Shown here in pieces: positions 7,743 through 16,155 of a stretch of DNA of 52,633 nt. The number at the start of each line of letters is the position of its first letter. The stretch's first letter is position 1. A program made the translations under genes and the position numbers. The stretch is from JABWBD01 sp040768665 (lineage in GTDB: Bacteria > Planctomycetota > Planctomycetia > Pirellulales > Thermoguttaceae): positions 1-52,633 of the forward strand of contig JAXGMN010000073.1 in the NCBI GenBank assembly GCA_040768665.1, given 5' to 3'. The notes beneath the pieces are model-generated. The model did no database searches, was not told the origin of the DNA, and worked only from the letters and a program-made list of their open reading frames with translations.

Positions 7743-10364
7743 TTGAGAATCGTCTCGTTTCTCGTTCCGTTCGACCGCGGAATCGACTTCTTCATGCCTG
7801 GCTGCTCTCGTAGTACCGATGCGGAGGTGCTTCGACGCGCGCGGCTGGTTGTCGCTTTCGGGTGGACGCTGGTCGCGATTGCGGCGATCTATTCTGTGAT
7901 TTTTCTCGCGATGAGCAGTCTGCCAGGCGCGATTGCACTTGCCGCGGGCGGCGCAGTGGGGGTTGCTTCGCTACTGACCTTCCGTCGGACCGGGTCAAAC
8001 CGGGTTGCGGGCAACCTGCTGGCGGCGGCCTTTTTCGGCACCCTGACTTGCCTCGCATTCCGGCTGGGAGGTCACGGAGCTCATTCGCTCGCGTGGTACG
8101 CGGCGGTGCCCGTCGTTGCCTTGAGCACCGCGGGCAGGCGGTCGGCCGCTATCTGGCTGGTGGCGACGCTTGCGGCGCTTGCGGTCATTTATGGATTGTA
8201 CGTGACCGGCTGCTCCCTGCCTAACGATCTCGATCCATTCCATTATCAGTTGCTCGGACTGATATCCTGGCTCGGCCTGACGGTCCTCATACTCAGCCTT
8301 GCTCTGGTATACGAGACGGCGATGGGACGAGCCCTGGCTGAAATCCGCGACGCCGAGAAGTGCCTGCTTCGCGAGAGAGATTTCTCGAACTCGCTTATTG
8401 CGAGCCTGCCGGGCATCTTCTATCTGTTTGACAGCGAAGGCCGGTTCCTGCGGTGGAATGAGAACTTTGAAGAAGTCTCGGGATTCACGCCCGAGGAGTT
8501 GTCTCGAATGCGCCCCACGGACTTCTTCCGCGGACACGACCGAGATCTGATCGGGCAGCGCGTCGAAGAGCTATTCCTGAAAGGGCGCGCGACGGCGGAA
8601 GCTCGTTTCATGACGAAAGAGGGAAAAGAAATCCCGTATCTATTCTCGAGCAGACGGCTTCTCATCGACGGCACACCCCATCTCGTTGGGCTGGGGGTCG
8701 ACATTGCCGATCGCACCAAGGCCGAGGAAGCGCTTCGAGAAGCGAGAGAGTTTCTCGAGGCTGCCGTAGCGCAATCGCCCTCGGGAATCGTCATCGCCGA
8801 CGCGCCCGACGTCACGATCCGATTGGCGAATCAGGCAGCGCTCAGCATCCGCGGCGGCGATCCGACCATCCTGACGGGCATCGACGTCGCCAGACACACG
8901 ACGAACTGGCGGTTGTCTCGCCCCGACGGCTCGCCTTGTCCACCTGAGCAGTTTCCGCTGTCGCGCGCGGTGCTCCGGGGTGAGACGATCGAAAACGAGG
9001 AGCTTCTCATTCGTGATGAAGAAGACCGCGCGCATTGGGTGAACGCCAACGCAGCCCCTATTCGCAACGCGCACGGCGAGGTCACGGCGGGGATCGTCGT
9101 GTTCCACGATATCACCGCGCAGAAACGGACCGAGTCGGAGCTGGCGATGGCACGGGATCGAGCCGAGGCCGCAACCCGCGCCAAGACCGAATTCCTGGCG
9201 AACATGAGCCACGAAATCCGTACCCCCATGACCGCCATCCTGGGGTTTTCCGAAGTCCTGGCGTCGAGCATCACCGACCAGGCTCAGCTCGATTCGGTGA
9301 AGACAATCCAGCGGAACGGCGAGTATCTGCTCACGATCATCAACGACATTCTGGACCTGTCGAAAATCGAAGCCGGAAAGCTGACCATCGACCGAGTTCC
9401 GTGCTCGCCGTCCCGGATCCTCTCCGAGATCGTCTCCCTGATGCGCGTGCGGGCCGCGGCCAAGAATATCCCCGTGAGAATCGACTACGACGGCCCGATA
9501 CCTGAAAGCATTCAATCCGATCCGACGCGCCTGCGGCAGATCCTGATCAATCTTGTCGGGAACGCTGTCAAGTTCACGGAGTCGGGCGAGATCGTGGTCG
9601 TCGCGCGATTGTGCCGTGACGACCCGGAAAGAGCGAGATTGCAGTTCGACGTGATCGATTCGGGCATCGGGATGACGGAAGAGCAAATCGCCGAACTGTT
9701 CACGCCGTTCGGTCAGTTGGATACATCCACGACGCGCCGGCACGGTGGCACCGGACTCGGACTGACGATCAGCAGGCGTTTAGCCCGCGAACTCGGCGGC
9801 GACGTCACGGTTCGGAGCGAATTCGGCAAAGGGAGCGTGTTCACTCTCACGGTCGGAACGGGGCCCTTGGACGGTGTCGAACTACTTGCCCGTCCGGAGC
9901 AGCCTGCCTTTCCTGCCGGCGTTCCCACGAGCCCGCCTGGTTCCCGCGGCGAGTTGGATTGCCGTGTGCTCCTCGCCGAAGACGGCCCCGACAATCAGCG
10001 ACTGATCGCCATGCTGCTCAAGAAGGCGGGAGCGGACGTTTCCGTGGCCGGGAACGGTCAAATCGCCTGTGATCTCGTGCTCGCGGCCGAAAAGCAAGGA
10101 CAACCTTACGACCTGGTCTTAATGGACATGCAGATGCCGGTATTGGACGGCTACGACGCAACGCGGAGACTGCGCGAGGCTGGATACCTGCGTCCGATCA
10201 TTGCACTAACCGCGCACGCCATGAGCACGGACCGGGAGAAGTGTCTCCGTGCCGGCTGCGACGAGTATGTGAGCAAGCCCGTCGACCGCAAGAGCCTGAT
10301 TTCCGTGGTGGCGGAGCACACCTCTGTCACACGGGCCGATCGGCATCCATCGTCCGGCCGGTGA
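7743..10364 (+). CDS. Membrane-bound hybrid sensor histidine kinase with two PAS domains and a receiver
   Basis: 873 aa. An N-terminal block (about 34-190) holds five or six hydrophobic segments. Two PAS domains follow (about 210-325 and 335-460, the first with LPGIFYLFDSEGRFLRWN). HisKA has phospho-acceptor H490 (MSHEIRTPM). HATPase_c has an N box at NLVGNAVKF (603-611), G1 DSGIGM and G2 GGTGLGL. A C-terminal receiver has D795 (LMDMQMP) and K845. The internal receiver suggests phosphorelay to an Hpt protein or self-regulation. The start used is TTG at 7743 after a G-rich site; ATG at 7794 is a good alternative that removes 17 residues. The sensed signal is unknown. Confidence 0.93.
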   Translation: MRIVSFLVPFDRGIDFFMPGCSRSTDAEVLRRARLVVAFGWTLVAIAAIYSVIFLAMSSLPGAIALAAGGAVGVASLLTFRRTGSNRVAGNLLAAAFFGTLTCLAFRLGGHGAHSLAWYAAVPVVALSTAGRRSAAIWLVATLAALAVIYGLYVTGCSLPNDLDPFHYQLLGLISWLGLTVLILSLALVYETAMGRALAEIRDAEKCLLRERDFSNSLIASLPGIFYLFDSEGRFLRWNENFEEVSGFTPEELSRMRPTDFFRGHDRDLIGQRVEELFLKGRATAEARFMTKEGKEIPYLFSSRRLLIDGTPHLVGLGVDIADRTKAEEALREAREFLEAAVAQSPSGIVIADAPDVTIRLANQAALSIRGGDPTILTGIDVARHTTNWRLSRPDGSPCPPEQFPLSRAVLRGETIENEELLIRDEEDRAHWVNANAAPIRNAHGEVTAGIVVFHDITAQKRTESELAMARDRAEAATRAKTEFLANMSHEIRTPMTAILGFSEVLASSITDQAQLDSVKTIQRNGEYLLTIINDILDLSKIEAGKLTIDRVPCSPSRILSEIVSLMRVRAAAKNIPVRIDYDGPIPESIQSDPTRLRQILINLVGNAVKFTESGEIVVVARLCRDDPERARLQFDVIDSGIGMTEEQIAELFTPFGQLDTSTTRRHGGTGLGLTISRRLARELGGDVTVRSEFGKGSVFTLTVGTGPLDGVELLARPEQPAFPAGVPTSPPGSRGELDCRVLLAEDGPDNQRLIAMLLKKAGADVSVAGNGQIACDLVLAAEKQGQPYDLVLMDMQMPVLDGYDATRRLREAGYLRPIIALTAHAMSTDREKCLRAGCDEYVSKPVDRKSLISVVAEHTSVTRADRHPSSGR

Positions 10365-10392
10365 CGAAATCACGCATCACCCTCTCCGTGCC

Positions 10393-10505
10393 GTAACCGT
10401 TCATGCCCGCGGAAGAGAGGGGGACAGGTCCATGTTTTCGGGCAACGTCTTTGTTGCTAAAAAGCAGGGAACGGCCGAAAAATGGACCAGTCCCCGACCG
10501 TGGGC
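10393..10505 (+). repeat. Type-1 palindromic repeat, copy A (left part; split by the group II intron)
   Basis: It begins GTAACCGTTCATGCCCGCGG and contains the core pair GGGGACAGGTCCATG and ATGGACCAGTCCCC around a variable centre. Its right end stops at GACCGTGGGC. In the other copies the palindrome closes with a GTGAACGGTTAC-like arm. Here that arm (ATGAACGGTTAC) is found about 2 kb away at 12539-12550, on the far side of the intron. Confidence 0.85.
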
Positions 10506-10547
10506 GACCGGGTGGCCCTGGGGGATTGCTCCCCCAGGGCTCCCACA

Positions 10548-10582
10548 GATCCGTACGTGCTCGCATTAGAGCATACGGTTCC
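10548..10582 (-). ncRNA. Group II intron domain V
   Basis: The minus strand reads GGAACCGTATGC, a TCTAATGC loop region, then GAGCACGTACGGATC, which folds into the 34-nt domain V hairpin. It is followed at once by the domain VI hairpin (CCCTGGGGG / CCCCCAGGG, 10512-10546). In a plain alignment with the textbook domain V, the triad position reads AAC instead of AGC, opposite an A. Confidence 0.8.
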
Positions 10583-10596
10583 TCAGAATCATGTTC

Positions 10597-11952
10597 TTAC
10601 GTGCTTCCCTGGTGGTAGATCTTCGGCAAGGGGAGCGGGTAGCGCTCCTCAAGTCGCGCGAACTTTTCCCAGGTCATTTTGCGTTCACGGTTCCGGCGGT
10701 TGAGCCACTTTCGCCAGGCTCGTCGCACCTCGTGGCGGAAGTTGTTCAGCATTCGCCCGTTGCCGGTCACGCCGAAATAGGCGTAATGGCCTCGGACCTT
10801 CTGGCACAGCTTCTTCCACTGCTCGTGGACCGGCCTATGCCGGTGCTTGCGACACCATTGGTAAATCGACTGAACAGACCGCGTCAACCGCCCTGACATC
10901 GTCTTCTTCTTCACCGTCCAGTTGCCCTTGCGAGACTTGTCCCAGTAATGGGTAAAGCCGAGCAGATCGAACGTGTCCGGTTTCTTGCGGGCATCGCCTT
11001 CACGGCCAGAGTGCGACGGGTGTCGAAAGTCGACCAACCGCGTCTTGTCCGGGTGAATGGACAGCCCGTATTCCGAGAACCGCTCGGCCAGCATCTCCTT
11101 GACTTGGAGCGCCGCGTCACGATTCGAGAACACGATGACGAAATCATCCGCGAACCGGATCAGCTTGGCGCTGCCCGGCAATCGCGGTTTGACGATTTCC
11201 TCGAACCACCTGTCCAGTACGTAATGCAGGTAGACGTTCGCAAGGATGGGTGAAATACATCCCCCTTGAGGACTTCCGGACTCCGGGTAACTGATGTTCC
11301 CGTCCTCCATTACCCCTGCTTTCAACCATTTGCCGATCAGGCGTCGCACTACGCCGTCACGTATCCTGTGGCTGACGAGGTCTCGGATATGGGAGTGATC
11401 CAAAGTATCGAAAAACTTTCGTAAATCGACCTCCAGGATCCAGCCGCCGCCGATCCGCAGCGTTTCTTTCCGAAGCGCATCCATCGCATCGTGCGGGGAG
11501 CGCCTGGGCCGAAATCCGTACGACCCATCGTGGAAGTCCTGCTCGTATATCGGCTCCATGAGCATCACGATGGCACGTTGGAGTACCTTATCTTCGAATG
11601 TCGGGATACCGATCGGTCGAGTCTCCGTCCCCGATCCCTTCGGAATGTGTTTCCGTCGGACGGGAGGAGCCCGGTAGGTCCCCGATTTCACTCGCTGAAG
11701 GAGATTCCGGAGGTTTTCCTCCAAGTTCTCCTCGTACTCCTTCGCCGTCTGGCCGTCGACGCCCAGTGCCCCACTCTTCCGTGTGAGGCGAAAGGCCTCC
11801 TTCAGCCAGTCCATGTCGATCAAGTGGTTCAGCGACGTAAAACCCAACTCCGGCGACTGCTCGGCTAGCCTCGCTATCCGTCGCCGTTTCGTGGACACGT
11901 CTTGAGTTCCCAGATTGCTGTGCATCTGTCGTGTTTCCCGATGACGATCCAT
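10597..11952 (-). CDS. ltrA: Group II intron-encoded reverse transcriptase/maturase
   Basis: 451 aa. The reverse transcriptase core has RT motifs including GVDG (64-67), RPIGIPTFEDKVLQ (112-125), the catalytic-region Asp in EVDLRKFFD (174-182), SPQGG (227-231) and the active-site box FADD (267-270), a variant of YADD. A maturase (thumb/X) domain follows with the typical WKKLCQKVRGHYAYFGV and a C-terminal LNRRNRERKMTWEKF segment. No HNH endonuclease extension is present. The ATG at 11952 has AGGA about 10 nt upstream. The protein would help splicing and reverse-splice the intron into new sites. The frame is intact, so the element may be active. Confidence 0.95.
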   Translation of the reverse strand: MDRHRETRQMHSNLGTQDVSTKRRRIARLAEQSPELGFTSLNHLIDMDWLKEAFRLTRKSGALGVDGQTAKEYEENLEENLRNLLQRVKSGTYRAPPVRRKHIPKGSGTETRPIGIPTFEDKVLQRAIVMLMEPIYEQDFHDGSYGFRPRRSPHDAMDALRKETLRIGGGWILEVDLRKFFDTLDHSHIRDLVSHRIRDGVVRRLIGKWLKAGVMEDGNISYPESGSPQGGCISPILANVYLHYVLDRWFEEIVKPRLPGSAKLIRFADDFVIVFSNRDAALQVKEMLAERFSEYGLSIHPDKTRLVDFRHPSHSGREGDARKKPDTFDLLGFTHYWDKSRKGNWTVKKKTMSGRLTRSVQSIYQWCRKHRHRPVHEQWKKLCQKVRGHYAYFGVTGNGRMLNNFRHEVRRAWRKWLNRRNRERKMTWEKFARLEERYPLPLPKIYHQGST

Positions 11953-12538
11953 GATTCTGACGTCCTGCTTCCCTCCCTTGGGTCCGCTCAGAAGGTGCGT
12001 TCCCCAGATTCTCCGGTACTATCAGGACGCTGTGACTCCCCGTTGTCCTTCTCGCTTCACTTCGTTTCCTTCGCTCCGCGATACCACGGCAGCACACGGC
12101 CTGGATTTCGCTCCCGACGCCGCCATGTGCGTTCCCTGCGTCGGGCCCGGAGCTTGTTCACCCGGCGACTCCATCCCGGGATATTGCACGTGGAGACATC
12201 GGGGCCTCCCAAGTTCCCATGGAGCCTCATTTGTCCGTTTGCTCATGTTCACGCGACCCCGGCCGGACGGGCGTTTCTGACCACTCGCGAAACGTCCATG
12301 CTGCCCCCGTTCGTTCAACTACGAAGGCTCCGACTACAGTACTTTCGAGGCTCAGTTGCATGGCTTCCGAACTCGCTGTCTACGCCTCGCAGTGCAGGTT
12401 GCCCGTACACCACGCAAGACTCGCTTCCGGCTGCTGGTCAGGCTTTGCCGGTCGGGACTTTCACCCGCAAAGGCTCCGATGAAAGGTTTCCGTCTCAACT
12501 TCTCATAGACATCCCCCTTTCACGAGCTTCTTGGCGCA

Positions 12539-12550
12539 ATGAACGGTTAC
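12539..12550 (+). repeat. Type-1 repeat copy A, displaced right arm
   Basis: ATGAACGGTTAC is the exact complement of the left arm GTAACCGTTCAT at 10393-10404. It is the orphaned end of repeat copy A, separated by the intron. Confidence 0.8.
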
Positions 12551-12630
12551 ATCGTGTCGGGGCGCCCGATTGTATGCTGCAATGGGTCGGGTAGAATGGT
12601 GTCGTTGGAATCGTCCCGTGTGTCCGGTGC

Positions 12631-12754
12631 GTACCCGTTCACGCCCGCGGAAGAGAGGGGGACAGGTCCATGTTTTCGGCCACCGTCTTTGGAGCCAAAT
12701 GCGTCGACTGGCCGAAAAATGGACCAGTCCCCGGCCGTGTGCGTGAACGGCTAC
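12631..12754 (+). repeat. Type-1 palindromic repeat, copy B
   Basis: About 124 bp, with outer arms GTACCCGTTCACGCCCGCGG and GTGCGTGAACGGCTAC and the core GGGGACAGGTCCATG / ATGGACCAGTCCCC. It is intact, on the same strand orientation as copy A, and ends 30 nt before the leader ORF of the ABC operon. Confidence 0.88.
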
Positions 12755-12783
12755 GTCCATCGCCCGCGAAAGGAGGACGATCG

Positions 12784-12828
12784 ATGTTCTGGCGATGGCT
12801 CCTCGTTTTGGAAATGGAGCGTGTGTGA
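12784..12828 (+). CDS. 14-aa leader peptide, coupled to the ABC ATPase start
   Basis: The ORF MFWRWLLVLEMERV starts at ATG 12784, 7 nt after the strongest ribosome site in the region (AAAGGAGG, core 12771-12776). Its stop TGA (12826-12828) overlaps the GTG start of the ATPase (12825) in a GTGA arrangement, as in translationally coupled genes. It is too short for a known function. It could be a true leader, or simply a way to deliver ribosomes to the weak GTG start. An ATPase start at ATG 12795 instead would overlap this ORF in another frame. Confidence 0.5.
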   Translation: MFWRWLLVLEMERV

Positions 12829-13529
12829 GTTTTCTCGTCGTCGAGGATCTGCACAAGATCTATGAGGGACCGCAGGGCGGCCTCGAAGCGCTCCAAGGCA
12901 TCAGCTTCACGGCCCCGACGGGCGACTTTCTGGCGGTCCGCGGACCGTCCGGCTGCGGCAAGTCGACGCTCTTGCACATCCTCGGCGCCATGGACCGGCC
13001 GAGCGGAGGGAGCGTGCGACTGCGGGGGCGGGAATTGAGCGGATTGAAGCCGGAGGAACTGGCCGTTTTCCGGCGACGGCACGTCGGTTTCGTTTTCCAG
13101 TCGTTCAATCTGCTGCCTACGCTCACGGTTGCCGAAAACGTTTGTTTGCCTTTGACCCTGGATGGCCGGCCCGAGGCCGAAGCCCGCGATCGCGCAGCCG
13201 CGCTTCTCGAGCGGGTCGGGTTGGCCGGCCGGGCCGATTACCTGCCGGCGCAGCTATCCGGGGGAGAGATGCAGCGGGTGGCGGTTGCGCGGGCCGTTGC
13301 GGCGGAACCGGACCTGCTGCTCGCCGATGAGCCGACGGGGAATCTCGACAGCGCCAACGGCCAGGCCGTGATGGAACTGTTGGCCGACTTGAATGCTCAG
13401 TCCGGGTTGACGGTCGTGCTCGCGACCCATTCCGCCGAGGCCGCCCGCTTCGCCCGGCGGACTCTCGAACTCTCGGACGGGCGACTCCTGCGCGTGGTGG
13501 AACATGACGGGCTATCCGCGACTGTTTAG
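12825..13529 (+). CDS. ABC transporter ATPase (LolD/MacB/AttE type)
   Basis: 234 aa from GTG 12825. Walker A is GPSGCGKST, the Q-loop lies in FVFQSFNLLPTLTVAENV, the signature is LSGGEMQRVAVARA, Walker B is LLLADEPTGNLD, and the H-loop is THSAEA. The FNLLP and DEPTGNLD features are those of MacB/LolD ATPases that drive mechanotransmission rather than classical transport. The GTG start has GGAG 5 nt upstream and overlaps the leader ORF stop; ATG 12795 would add ten non-homologous residues. The gene end overlaps the permease start by 26 nt, so the two are co-translated. Confidence 0.93.
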   Translation: MSFLVVEDLHKIYEGPQGGLEALQGISFTAPTGDFLAVRGPSGCGKSTLLHILGAMDRPSGGSVRLRGRELSGLKPEELAVFRRRHVGFVFQSFNLLPTLTVAENVCLPLTLDGRPEAEARDRAAALLERVGLAGRADYLPAQLSGGEMQRVAVARAVAAEPDLLLADEPTGNLDSANGQAVMELLADLNAQSGLTVVLATHSAEAARFARRTLELSDGRLLRVVEHDGLSATV

Positions 13530-16155
13530 GCGATTCATCCTCCGGAACCTCGTTGCGCAGAAGACGCGGACTGCCGTCGCCGTCCTGGGGATTGCCCTTG
13601 GCGTGGCGGTGATGATCGCGATCCGGATGGCGAACCAGAGCGTTACCGAGTCGTTCCGCACCGCCATCGAGTTGATCGCGGGCGAAGCCTCGCTGCAGGT
13701 AACCGGCACGGCCGGCCGGTTCGACGAATTGCTCTTTCGAGAGCTGGACTGGGTCCGCGAGTACGGCAGCGTGAGCCCGGTCATCGAGTCGTACATCATG
13801 CTCGTGGAGGCCCCGCCGGCACCTCCCGATCCCTCGGCGCCGCCCGAGCGAGGCGAACTGCTGCACTTGCTGGGAGTCGACGTGCTTGAGGATCTGCCGA
13901 TTCGCGACTACCGTCTTCTCCGTACCAGCCGGGAGAACCGCGACCCTACGGCGCTGGAGTTCCTGACCCTGCTGGCCGATCCCGAGGCGATCGTTCTGAC
14001 GGAGAAGTTCGCCGGCCGGCATGGTCTGGACGTCGGCGATCGCGTCGTGATGGCCTTCGGATCGACGCGGAAGGGCCTGACGATCCGCGGGCTCCTGCTC
14101 GACGAGGGACCGGCGAAGGCCCTGGACGGCAATTTCGCCCTGATGGACATTGCGGCGGCGCAGTGGGCGTGCGATCGGCTGGGGCTGTTGGATCGGGTAG
14201 ACGTGAAACTCAAGCCGGGGCTCGACCCCGATCGGTCGGTGCGTCAGATTGCCGAGCGGCTGCCCGCGGGGCTGACTGCCCGGTTGCCCAACGAGCGGTA
14301 CGGCCGCACGGAGACGATGATCGCGGCCTTTCATTTCAACCTGGCGGCGCTGAGTGCGATCGCACTGGTCGTGGGGCTCTTTCTGATCTACAACACGATC
14401 GCCATTTCGGTTGCGGCCCGCCGGGAAGAGATCGGCATGCTGCAGGCGATCGGCAGCGGCCGGCGGATGGTCGTGGGCCTGTTTCTCGGCGAGGCACTGC
14501 TGATCGGTGTCGTGGGAACCGCGGTAGGGCTGCCGTTGGGCCGATGGTTCGCGAGTTGGACGGTGGCCGCCACCGCCCAGACGGTCGAGACGTTCTACAT
14601 CGCGGAGGCCGCGGAGATCTCGGCGCAGTCTCTGTCGCTGGGATGGATCGAGATCGGCATGGGCATCGGTTTGGCGTTGCCGCTGGCCCTGATCGCGGCC
14701 GCGGTGCCGGCCTGGGAAGCGGCGGCGGTCCGGCCGATCGACGTCATCCGCGGAACGGGACAGTTGCTCCGCAGCTTTCGCCCGCCGTGGAGGCACCTCG
14801 CCGTGGCGGCCTCGCTGCTGGCCGTCGGCTGGGGGCTGACGCGTCTGGGGCCCTGGGAAGGGCGCCCGGTGTTCGGCTTTGCGGCGGAACTGCTCCTTAT
14901 GCTCGGCGGTGCCTTCACCGTGCCCGCGGTCTTGTGGCTCGTCTGCAGCGCGGTGAAGCGAGTGCTGCCGCGGTGGTTGCCGCGACTGCGGGTGGAATCG
15001 CAACTGGCCGGATCGAACCTGCTGGGGGCCATCCCTCGGGTGTCGATCTCGGTGGCGGCGCTGGGCGTGAGTCTCGCGATGATGGTGGCGATTTCGGTGA
15101 TGGTCGGCAGCTTCCGCGACACGGTCGTGTACTGGCTCGACACCACGCTCCGCGCCGACCTGTGGGTGAAGCCGACGATGCTCGACTCTTCGATCGCGGA
15201 AGCCCGCATGGCGGCCGAGGCGGTGGAAGCGATCCGCAACGATCCGGAAGTTGCGGCCACGGGCTGGTTCACGGCGAGACAGTTGGCCTACGGCGATCAG
15301 TACATTCGGCTGGCCGCCACGGACCTCGACCAGACGCTCGAGTACGGCCGGCTGCTGTTCAAGTCGCCGGCGGATGCGCCGGCGGCGGTTCGCCGCCGGG
15401 CCCGCGCGGACGGGGTGCTGGTCTCGGAGAGCCTTTCGCTGAAGTTCGACAAGGGGCCGGGCGACACGATCGTGCTGCCGACCACACACGGCGAGCGGCC
15501 TTTTACGGTGGCCGCCGTGTATTACGACTACGCCAGCAACCAGGGCACGGTGCTGATGGACGGGTCGACCTACGGCCGCCATTTCGCCGAAGGATTTCCG
15601 ACACCGAGCAGCATGGCGATCTATCTTCGGCCGGGCACCGACGCCGAAACGGTGCGGAAACGCCTGATTCGTTCCGTCGGCGATCGCCAGGAGCTCTACT
15701 TCGTGACCAACGACGACGTCCGCCGCGAGGCGCTGCGGATATTCGACAGCACGTTCACGATCACCTATGCCCTCGAGCTGATCGCGATTCTCGTGGCCGG
15801 GCTCGGCGTCATTTCGACGCTGATCACGCTGATCCACGACCGCAAACGCGAGGTGGCCCTGCTTTCGCTGCTCGGCGCGACGGCGAGGCAGTTGCGGCGA
15901 ATGGTCGTGATCGAGGCGGTCTTGATCGGGGCCGTGAGCCAACTGGTGGGGATCACGGTCGGTATTCTGTTGGCGGTGGTGCTGATCTACGTAATCAACG
16001 TACAGTCGTTCGGCTGGACGATCCAGTTTCACCTGCCGCTGGCGTTCTTGGCGCAGTCGACCGTGTTGATCCTGGCAGCAACGGCCCTGTGCGGGCTGTA
16101 TCCGGCGATGCGCGCGGCGCGCGTCGATGCCCTGCAAACCGTGAGGGAAGAATGA
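13504..16155 (+). CDS. FtsX-like ABC permease with two FtsX domains (AttF/AttG-type fusion)
   Basis: 883 aa. An N-terminal membrane segment follows RNLVAQKTRTAVAVLGIALG. A periplasmic domain of about 230 residues leads into a first FtsX core (about 275-415) with three membrane helices (around IALVVGLFLIYNTIAI). A second unit repeats the plan: FSA-like linker, membrane helices near 440-470 and 515-540, a periplasmic domain, and a last FtsX core (about 750-880) with LIAILVAGLGVISTLITLIHDRKREVALL-like sequence. This long two-unit form is typical of permeases that work with a LolD-type ATPase and an AttH lipocalin-like protein. It overlaps the ATPase by 26 nt and the next gene by ATGA. Confidence 0.92.
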   Translation: MTGYPRLFRRFILRNLVAQKTRTAVAVLGIALGVAVMIAIRMANQSVTESFRTAIELIAGEASLQVTGTAGRFDELLFRELDWVREYGSVSPVIESYIMLVEAPPAPPDPSAPPERGELLHLLGVDVLEDLPIRDYRLLRTSRENRDPTALEFLTLLADPEAIVLTEKFAGRHGLDVGDRVVMAFGSTRKGLTIRGLLLDEGPAKALDGNFALMDIAAAQWACDRLGLLDRVDVKLKPGLDPDRSVRQIAERLPAGLTARLPNERYGRTETMIAAFHFNLAALSAIALVVGLFLIYNTIAISVAARREEIGMLQAIGSGRRMVVGLFLGEALLIGVVGTAVGLPLGRWFASWTVAATAQTVETFYIAEAAEISAQSLSLGWIEIGMGIGLALPLALIAAAVPAWEAAAVRPIDVIRGTGQLLRSFRPPWRHLAVAASLLAVGWGLTRLGPWEGRPVFGFAAELLLMLGGAFTVPAVLWLVCSAVKRVLPRWLPRLRVESQLAGSNLLGAIPRVSISVAALGVSLAMMVAISVMVGSFRDTVVYWLDTTLRADLWVKPTMLDSSIAEARMAAEAVEAIRNDPEVAATGWFTARQLAYGDQYIRLAATDLDQTLEYGRLLFKSPADAPAAVRRRARADGVLVSESLSLKFDKGPGDTIVLPTTHGERPFTVAAVYYDYASNQGTVLMDGSTYGRHFAEGFPTPSSMAIYLRPGTDAETVRKRLIRSVGDRQELYFVTNDDVRREALRIFDSTFTITYALELIAILVAGLGVISTLITLIHDRKREVALLSLLGATARQLRRMVVIEAVLIGAVSQLVGITVGILLAVVLIYVINVQSFGWTIQFHLPLAFLAQSTVLILAATALCGLYPAMRAARVDALQTVREE

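Larger units (their letters stand above)
10506..12538 (-). mobile_element. Group II intron (complete, about 2.03 kb) inserted in a palindromic repeat
   Basis: The RNA runs on the minus strand. Its 5' end is near 12538, where TTGCGCC resembles the GUGCG intron start. A roughly 600 nt structured leader follows, with the group II-like motif GGTGAAAGTCCCGACC. The maturase ORF is next, then domain V (10548-10582) and domain VI (10512-10546). The 3' end is near 10506. The boundaries were placed by comparison with the intact type-1 repeats: joining 10505 to 12539 restores a continuous palindrome arm. The junctions are certain only to within a few nucleotides. No endonuclease domain is seen in the encoded protein, which fits insertion into hairpin-forming DNA. 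Confidence 0.88.

Noticed and set aside
12022..12594. Coding frames in the intron 5' region
   Set aside because: The region is the structured RNA part of the group II intron; the frames have no ribosome sites or domain content.
14163..16151. Upstream extension of the AttH frame through the permease gene
   Set aside because: It is an alternate phase of the permease; the AttH signal peptide starts at 16152 on an ATGA overlap.
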